This document shows positions 59,156 through 64,000 of a stretch of DNA of 64,000 nt, piece by piece. This stretch comes from Breoghania sp037026715. GTDB lineage: Bacteria; Pseudomonadota; Alphaproteobacteria; Rhizobiales; Stappiaceae. The stretch lies in contig NZ_JBANCG010000008.1 in assembly GCF_037026715.1 (NCBI RefSeq), positions 124,001 to 188,000 of the forward strand, in the 5' to 3' direction. How positions within the stretch are numbered: the first letter of the stretch is position 1; every line of letters begins with the position of its first letter. The translations under genes and the position numbers were made by a program. Under the pieces are notes generated by a model, which made no database searches, had not been told where the DNA came from, and saw only the letters and a program-made list of their open reading frames with translations.

Positions 59156-60787
59156 TCAGACAGCCGGCGCAGCTCCCTTAAGCAAGCGGTAGGTGATCGA
59201 ATCCGTCAGAGCCTGGAACGAGGCGTCGACGATATTAGGCGACACGCCGACCGTGAACCAGCGCTCGTCCGTCTTCTCGTCCATGCTCTCGATCAGCACT
59301 CGGGTGATGGCCTCCGTGCCGCCGTTGAGGATACGCACCTTGAAGTCCATCAGCACGAGGTTCTCGATCTCGCTCTGGTACTTGCCGAGATCCTTGCGCA
59401 GCGCGATATCGAGAGCGTTGACCGGGCCGTTGCCCTCGGCCACCGACATGTGCTCCTCGCCGTCGATGACGAGCTTGACCACCGCCTCCGACATGGTGAC
59501 CAGCTCGCCCACCGCGTTGTAGCGGCGCTCCACCATCACCCGGAAACTCTTCACGTCGAAGAATTTCGGCACCTCGCCCAGATGGCGCATGGCAAGCAGC
59601 GAGAACGAGGCGTCCGCCGCCTCGTAGGCATAGCCCAGCGCCTCGCGCTCCTTCACCTCGCGCAGCAGCCCGTCGAGCCTGCGGTCGGAGGGATCGGCCT
59701 CGATGCCGAGCGCCTTCAGCTGGCTGACGAGGTTCGACTTGCCGGCCTGATCCGACACCAGCACGTGACGGCGATTGCCCACGCTTTCCGGCGTCACGTG
59801 CTCGTAGGTCTTGGGATCCTTCAGGATCGCGGAGGCGTGGATGCCGGCCTTGGTGGCGAACGCCGCCGCGCCGACATAGGGCGCGTGCCGGTCCGGCGCC
59901 CGGTTCAGCAACTCGTCGAACGAGCGCGAGAACTGCGTGAGCTTGGAAAGTGCGTCCTCGCTCACCCCCACCTCGAAGCGCTCCGCATACTCCTTCTTGA
60001 GCATCAGCGTCGGGATCAGCGTGACGAGGTTGGCGTTGCCGCAGCGCTCGCCGATGCCGTTGAGCGTGCCCTGGATCTGGCGAACGCCGGCCTTGACGGC
60101 GGCCAGCGAATTGGCGACCGCCTGCTCGGTGTCGTTGTGGGCGTGGATGCCGAGGTGATCGCCCGGCACCGCGCGCATCACATCCGTGACGATCGCCTCG
60201 ATCTCGTCGGGCAGCGTGCCGCCGTTGGTGTCGCACAGCACCACCCAGCGCGCGCCCGCCTCATAGGCCGTCTTCGCGCAGGCAACCGCATAGTCGCGAT
60301 TGGCCTTGTAGCCGTCGAAGAAGTGCTCGCAATCGACCAGCGCCTCCTTGCCGGCGGCTACGGCGGCGGCAACCGACTGACGGATGCCATCGAGGTTTTC
60401 CTCGTTGGTGGTCGCGAGCGCCACCTTGACGTGGAAGTCCCAGGACTTGGCGACAAAGCAGATCGCATCGGATTGCGCCTGCAAAAGCCCCTGCAGGCCG
60501 GGGTCGTTGTCGACCGACCGGCCGGCCCGCTTGGTCATGCCGAAGGCGGTGAAAGCCGCCGCCTTCGTGCGCTTTTTCTGAAAGAAGGCGGTATCCATCG
60601 GATTGGCGCCGGGATAGCCGCCTTCGACATAGTCGATGCCGAGCTTATCCAGCATGTCCGCAATCGCGATCTTGTCCTCCAGCGAAAAGTCGATGCCGTT
60701 GGTCTGGGCACCGTCGCGCAAGGTGGTGTCGAAGAGATAGAGCCGCTCGCGGGCGGTGGTCTTCGAAGAAACAGCGGTCACGGACAT
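59156..60787 (-). CDS. cimA: (R)-citramalate synthase
   Basis: A 543-residue enzyme of the LeuA-like acyltransferase family. From the ATG at 60787: LYLFDTTLRDGAQTNGIDF (metal-binding Asp), VEGGYPGANPMD, HAHNDTEQAVANSLAAVKAG (HxH metal ligands), NGIGERCGNANL, and a C-terminal LeuA allosteric domain (about 400-535). It condenses pyruvate and acetyl-CoA to citramalate, a threonine-independent entry to isoleucine synthesis. The subfamily (length over 500, TNGIDFS) is the CimA type rather than 2-isopropylmalate or homocitrate synthase. It begins 43 bp after the iminopeptidase gene on the same strand. Confidence 0.93.
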   Translation of the reverse strand: MSVTAVSSKTTARERLYLFDTTLRDGAQTNGIDFSLEDKIAIADMLDKLGIDYVEGGYPGANPMDTAFFQKKRTKAAAFTAFGMTKRAGRSVDNDPGLQGLLQAQSDAICFVAKSWDFHVKVALATTNEENLDGIRQSVAAAVAAGKEALVDCEHFFDGYKANRDYAVACAKTAYEAGARWVVLCDTNGGTLPDEIEAIVTDVMRAVPGDHLGIHAHNDTEQAVANSLAAVKAGVRQIQGTLNGIGERCGNANLVTLIPTLMLKKEYAERFEVGVSEDALSKLTQFSRSFDELLNRAPDRHAPYVGAAAFATKAGIHASAILKDPKTYEHVTPESVGNRRHVLVSDQAGKSNLVSQLKALGIEADPSDRRLDGLLREVKEREALGYAYEAADASFSLLAMRHLGEVPKFFDVKSFRVMVERRYNAVGELVTMSEAVVKLVIDGEEHMSVAEGNGPVNALDIALRKDLGKYQSEIENLVLMDFKVRILNGGTEAITRVLIESMDEKTDERWFTVGVSPNIVDASFQALTDSITYRLLKGAAPAV

Positions 60788-60830
60788 GGGAATGTTCAGC
60801 CTTTTGTCTGGCGAGGCGTTTCGTGTCTTG

Positions 60831-61787
60831 TCAGGTATTGTCGGCAAAGCGATCCGTTGCACGGATGAGCTGGTCGAGAATGCCGGGTTCGGAGAAGGCG
60901 TGGCCGGCGGCCTCGATCAGATGGAACTCCGCCTCAGGCCAGGCCTTGTGCAGGTCCCAGGCGGTCACGGCCGGCGTCGCCATGTCGTAGCGGCCCTGCA
61001 CGATGACGCCCGGAATGCCCTTCAGCTTGTGGGCATCGCGGATGAGCTGGCCCTCGTCCAGCCAGCCGCCGTGGACGAAATAGTGGTTCTCGATGCGCGC
61101 AAAGGCCAGCGCGAAGTGGCCGTCCTTGAACTTCTCCGAGGTGCCCGGATCCGGGTTCAGCGTCAGCGTCTCACCTTCCCAGATCGCCCAGGCCTTGGCG
61201 GCCTCCAGCTTGGCGGCTTCATCGTCGCCCACCAGCCGGCGGCGATAGGCGGCCATCATGTCGCCGCGCTCGTCCTCGGGGATGGGGGCCAGGAAACGCT
61301 CCCATTTTTCCGGATGAAGCATCGAGGCGCCGGACTGGTAGTACCATTCCAGCTCGAAGCGGCGCAGCGTGAAGATGCCGCGAATGACCAGCTCGCTCAC
61401 ATGCTCGGGATGTGTCTCGGCATAGGCGAGCGCCAGCGCCGAGCCCCACGAACCGCCGAAGACCTGCCATTTCTCCACGCCCACCATCTCGCGCAGCCGC
61501 TCGATATCGGCGACCAGATGCCAGGTGGTGTTGGCCTCGAGCTTCGCATGCGGGCGCGAGTGGCCGCAGCCGCGCTGGTCGAACAGCAGGATGTCGTAGC
61601 GCTTGGGGTCGAACTGCCGGCGGTGGTTGACGGAAAAGCCGCCGCCGGGCCCGCCGTGCAGGAAGACGACCGGCTTGGCGCCCTTCGTCCCGCAGCGTTC
61701 CCAGTAGATCTCATGGCCGTCGCCAACATCGAGATAGCCCGTCTCATAGGGCTCAATGGGCGGGTAGAGGGTGGCCAGATCGCTCAT
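60831..61787 (-). CDS. pip: Proline iminopeptidase
   Basis: A 318-residue alpha/beta hydrolase (peptidase S33). The ATG at 61787 follows AAAGGAGACAAA. LHGGPGGGFSVNHR forms the oxyanion hole, GGSWGSALALAYAETHPEHV holds the nucleophilic Ser, and IEAAGHAFSEPG holds the catalytic His. YPPIEPYETGYLDVGDGHEIYWERCG is the family N-terminus. It removes N-terminal proline from peptides. It overlaps the upstream GFA gene by 4 bp (ATGA). Confidence 0.94.
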   Translation of the reverse strand: MSDLATLYPPIEPYETGYLDVGDGHEIYWERCGTKGAKPVVFLHGGPGGGFSVNHRRQFDPKRYDILLFDQRGCGHSRPHAKLEANTTWHLVADIERLREMVGVEKWQVFGGSWGSALALAYAETHPEHVSELVIRGIFTLRRFELEWYYQSGASMLHPEKWERFLAPIPEDERGDMMAAYRRRLVGDDEAAKLEAAKAWAIWEGETLTLNPDPGTSEKFKDGHFALAFARIENHYFVHGGWLDEGQLIRDAHKLKGIPGVIVQGRYDMATPAVTAWDLHKAWPEAEFHLIEAAGHAFSEPGILDQLIRATDRFADNT

Positions 61788-62296
61788 TTTGTCTCCTTTG
61801 CGGACGGCTTTGGGGCCTCGTCGGCCGGCGGCCAGTCGCGCGTGTCGTGATCCGGGTGCTGATAGGACACCAGGCTTTTCAGAAAATCGGCCGATTCCGG
61901 GTCGTCCAGGGAGGTCATCCCCGGCAGGCAATGGAGCCGGTCGACGAAAGGTATCTTGGCCTCCAACCCGAACTGGACCGTCGGCACGATTGTCTCCGGC
62001 GCATCGAAGGCCCCGATGGCGAGCGCGATCCCGTCCGGCGCCTCGTAGGTCAGCGGCGTCCCGCATGTCTCGCAAAAGCCGCGCCGCACGTGGTTGGAGG
62101 ACTGAAAGTAGGCCGGCGCGCCTCGGGTCCACGTGAGTTTTTTTTCGGTGATGGAGACGAGCGGCGCATAGAAGCTGCCGAAGGCCTTCTGGCACATGCG
62201 GCAATGGCAGATGGAGGCTTGGCCGAGCGGTCCGGAGACAGCAAACCGCACCGCGCCGCACTGGCATCCGCCGGTTCGGGGAGATGTCTCATTCAT
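61784..62296 (-). CDS. GFA/CENP-V family zinc protein
   Basis: A 170-residue protein from the ATG at 62296 (MNETSPRTGGCQCGAVRFAV). Zinc-binding cysteines appear as CQC, CHCRMC and CETC in the order of the GFA (glutathione-dependent formaldehyde-activating enzyme-like) fold. The family is widespread and most members have no proven activity. It is translationally coupled to the iminopeptidase gene. Confidence 0.9.
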   Translation of the reverse strand: MNETSPRTGGCQCGAVRFAVSGPLGQASICHCRMCQKAFGSFYAPLVSITEKKLTWTRGAPAYFQSSNHVRRGFCETCGTPLTYEAPDGIALAIGAFDAPETIVPTVQFGLEAKIPFVDRLHCLPGMTSLDDPESADFLKSLVSYQHPDHDTRDWPPADEAPKPSAKETK

Positions 62297-62370
62297 TGCC
62301 ACGTCCTCTCCAGTCCAATGCCATTCACGCAATGACGGCCTGCTCCAAGCCTGCCGCCTTTACCCCCACC

Positions 62371-62510
62371 CGAACGGCTGAAGAAGCCGTTCGACCTCCC
62401 CTCAAGGGGGAGGTAGGCCGTGGGGCAAACCTCTTTCCCTGATCCGCACGCACAAACGCGCCGCACCCACCCGAAAGGGCCGCATCCGTCCCCCTCCCCC
62501 TTGAGGGGAG
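62371..62510. repeat. Palindromic repeat cluster
   Basis: A perfect hairpin CGAACGGCT/AGCCGTTCG at 62371-62393 is followed by CCTCCCCTCAAGGGGGAGG (62395-62413) and its reverse complement at 62492-62510. Another intergenic palindromic repeat, between GFA and cysS; it could end the cysS transcript. Confidence 0.75.
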
Positions 62511-62578
62511 GGGTTAGGGGTGGGGGTAACGCCACAAGCGCCGAACCTGCCGCCCGCTCTCCTGCGGACCAACTCCTC

Positions 62579-64000
62579 TTACCGCGCCAGCTCCCACTTC
62601 GTTTCCATCTCGCCCGTCTCCGGGTTCTTGCCGTCCATCAGCACAAGCCCCATGGCGACGAGTTCGTCGCGGATGCGGTCGGATTCGGCCCAGTTCTTTG
62701 CCCCCCTCGCCGCGATGCGCTGCGCGATCAGCGCTTCCACCTTTGCCGCGAATTCCGGATCGGCGTCGGCCGCCTCGGCCGCCTGTGCCTCCGCATCCTG
62801 CCAGCTTTCCGGCATCAGGCCGAGGAACGCCGCCGCATCCGCAAGCTTCTGCGCGGCCGCCGCATCGCCCGCGCGCGCGGCGCGTGCAAACCCGTGCAAC
62901 GCCGCGATCGCGCGCGGCGTGTTGAGATCCTCGCACAGGGCGTCGACCACCTCCGCCGGCGGCTCGGCGCTCGCATTCGGCGCCACATCGCAGACGAGCT
63001 TCGCCCAGCGCTCGATGAGCTTGACCGACTCCTCCAGCCCCTTCTGGGTGAAGTCGAGCGGCTGGCGATAATGCGCCGACATCAGCGTGAGCCGCACTGC
63101 CGCGCCCGGCCAGGTGCGCCCGCCGACCCTGTCGCTCTCCAGCAGCTCATGCACGGTGATGAAGTTGCCGAGCGATTTCGACATCTTCTCGCCTTCCACC
63201 TGCAGGAAGCCGTTGTGCATCCAGTAGTTCGCCATTTTCGGCGTGCCGTGGGCGCAGCAGGACTGGGCGATCTCGTTCTCGTGGTGGGGGAACGTCAGGT
63301 CGATGCCGCCGCCGTGGATATCGAAGACCTCGCCCAGATGCTTGCCCGCCATGGCCGAGCACTCGATGTGCCAGCCCGGCCGCCCGTCGGTCTCGATCCC
63401 GCACGGGCTCGGCCAGGAGGGCTCGCCCTGCTTCGACGGCTTCCACAGGACGAAGTCCATCGGGTCCTTCTTGTAGGGCGCGACCTCGACGCGGGCGCCG
63501 GCCACCATGTCCTCCAGCGAGCGGCCCGAGAGCTTGCCGTAATCGGCCATCTTGCCGACCTCGAACAGCACATGCCCTTCGGCCACGTAGGCAAAGCCCC
63601 TGGCGACGAGCCGCTCGATCAGCGTCTTCATTTCCTCGATGTGCTCGGTCGCACGCGGCTCGACCGTGGGCAGCAGCGCGCCGAGTGCGGCCATGTCGGC
63701 GTGATACTGGGCGGCCGTCGTCTCGGTCACCTCGCGGATGGTGCGGCGTTCCGCTTCCGCTCGTGCGTTGATCTTGTCGTCGACGTCGGTGATGTTGCGC
63801 ACGTAGGTAACGTGATCGGCGCCGTAGAGATGGCGCAGCAGCCGGAACAGCGTGTCGAAGACCACCACCGGACGCGCGTTGCCGATATGCGCGTAGTCGT
63901 AGACCGTCGGTCCGCAGACATACATGCGCACGTTCGCCGGATCGATCGGCGTGAAGGCTTCCTTAACGCGCGTGAGCGTATTGTAAATAACAAGAGCCAT
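62579..64000 (-). CDS. cysS: Cysteinyl-tRNA synthetase
   Basis: 473 residues reading from the window edge. VCGPTVYDYAHIGNARPVV (zinc Cys29 and the HIGH-like HIGN at 38-41), DVDDKI, HIECSAMAGKHLG, DLTFPHHENEIAQS (zinc ligands) and the KMSKS loop in GEKMSKSLGNF are all present, with a C-terminal helical anticodon domain. An ATG lies at the very last base triplet, and the N-terminus from there (ALVIYNTLTR) has the expected length, so the gene is probably complete, though a slightly earlier start beyond the edge cannot be ruled out. Charges tRNA-Cys with cysteine. Confidence 0.95.
   Translation of the reverse strand: MALVIYNTLTRVKEAFTPIDPANVRMYVCGPTVYDYAHIGNARPVVVFDTLFRLLRHLYGADHVTYVRNITDVDDKINARAEAERRTIREVTETTAAQYHADMAALGALLPTVEPRATEHIEEMKTLIERLVARGFAYVAEGHVLFEVGKMADYGKLSGRSLEDMVAGARVEVAPYKKDPMDFVLWKPSKQGEPSWPSPCGIETDGRPGWHIECSAMAGKHLGEVFDIHGGGIDLTFPHHENEIAQSCCAHGTPKMANYWMHNGFLQVEGEKMSKSLGNFITVHELLESDRVGGRTWPGAAVRLTLMSAHYRQPLDFTQKGLEESVKLIERWAKLVCDVAPNASAEPPAEVVDALCEDLNTPRAIAALHGFARAARAGDAAAAQKLADAAAFLGLMPESWQDAEAQAAEAADADPEFAAKVEALIAQRIAARGAKNWAESDRIRDELVAMGLVLMDGKNPETGEMETKWELAR

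Overview
The window is high-GC chromosomal DNA of an alphaproteobacterium, most likely Hyphomicrobiales (rhizobial or Stappia-like). This is an inference from the red-type RuBisCO operon with cbbX, an rkp-1-like capsule locus, two DctPQM TRAP systems, GANTC-containing repeats and many short palindromic repeats. No tRNA or rRNA gene and no intact insertion sequence was found.

Layout. (1) 1-4.8 kb: end of a Calvin-cycle operon, cbbT(partial)-cbbA-cbbL-cbbS-cbbX, with a palindromic repeat between cbbS and cbbX. It is followed by a gene-poor stretch with a chain of perfect hairpins and a leftward U-tract terminator, a candidate small RNA. (2) 5.4-17 kb: hemolysin III-type membrane protein, M19 dipeptidase, FMN alpha-hydroxyacid dehydrogenase, TRAP transporter dctPQM-1, IclR regulator and an indolepyruvate ferredoxin oxidoreductase pair. 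The TRAP operon and iclR carry the same 17-bp perfect palindrome, each exactly 18 bp upstream of a -35 box, so they look like one IclR regulon. The gene content suggests uptake of a 2-hydroxy acid, oxidation to a 2-oxo acid and oxidative decarboxylation to an acyl-CoA. (3) 17-22 kb: matrixin-type protease, succinate-semialdehyde-type dehydrogenase, DUF1127 protein, WYL regulator and an orphan solute-binding protein.

(4) 22.6-39.9 kb: the most distinctive region. A 2,544-residue type I PKS/FAS-like megasynthase (RkpA-like), an alpha-oxoamine synthase (RkpG-like) and an SDR (RkpH-like) sit beside two tandem KpsS-type proteins and an OPX/PCP/ATPase capsule exporter. I infer that a dedicated lipid is made and used to anchor or export a capsular polysaccharide. 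The ABC permease KpsM is not in the window. A cluster of five 17-bp boxes, each containing GATTC (a GANTC/CcrM methylation site), lies upstream of the SDR gene.

(5) 40.3-45.4 kb: a second, paralogous TRAP system and a PuuE-type polysaccharide deacetylase/allantoinase. (6) 45.5-52.6 kb: pssA-psd phospholipid genes, an unknown protein behind a near-perfect sigma-54 promoter, and a type I secretion operon (ABC, HlyD, RTX substrate). (7) 52.8-64 kb: an Atm1-like ABC exporter overlapping an ArsR regulator, a LysM protein, a LOG-family enzyme, RarD, citramalate synthase, proline iminopeptidase, a GFA-family protein and cysS, which reaches the window edge.
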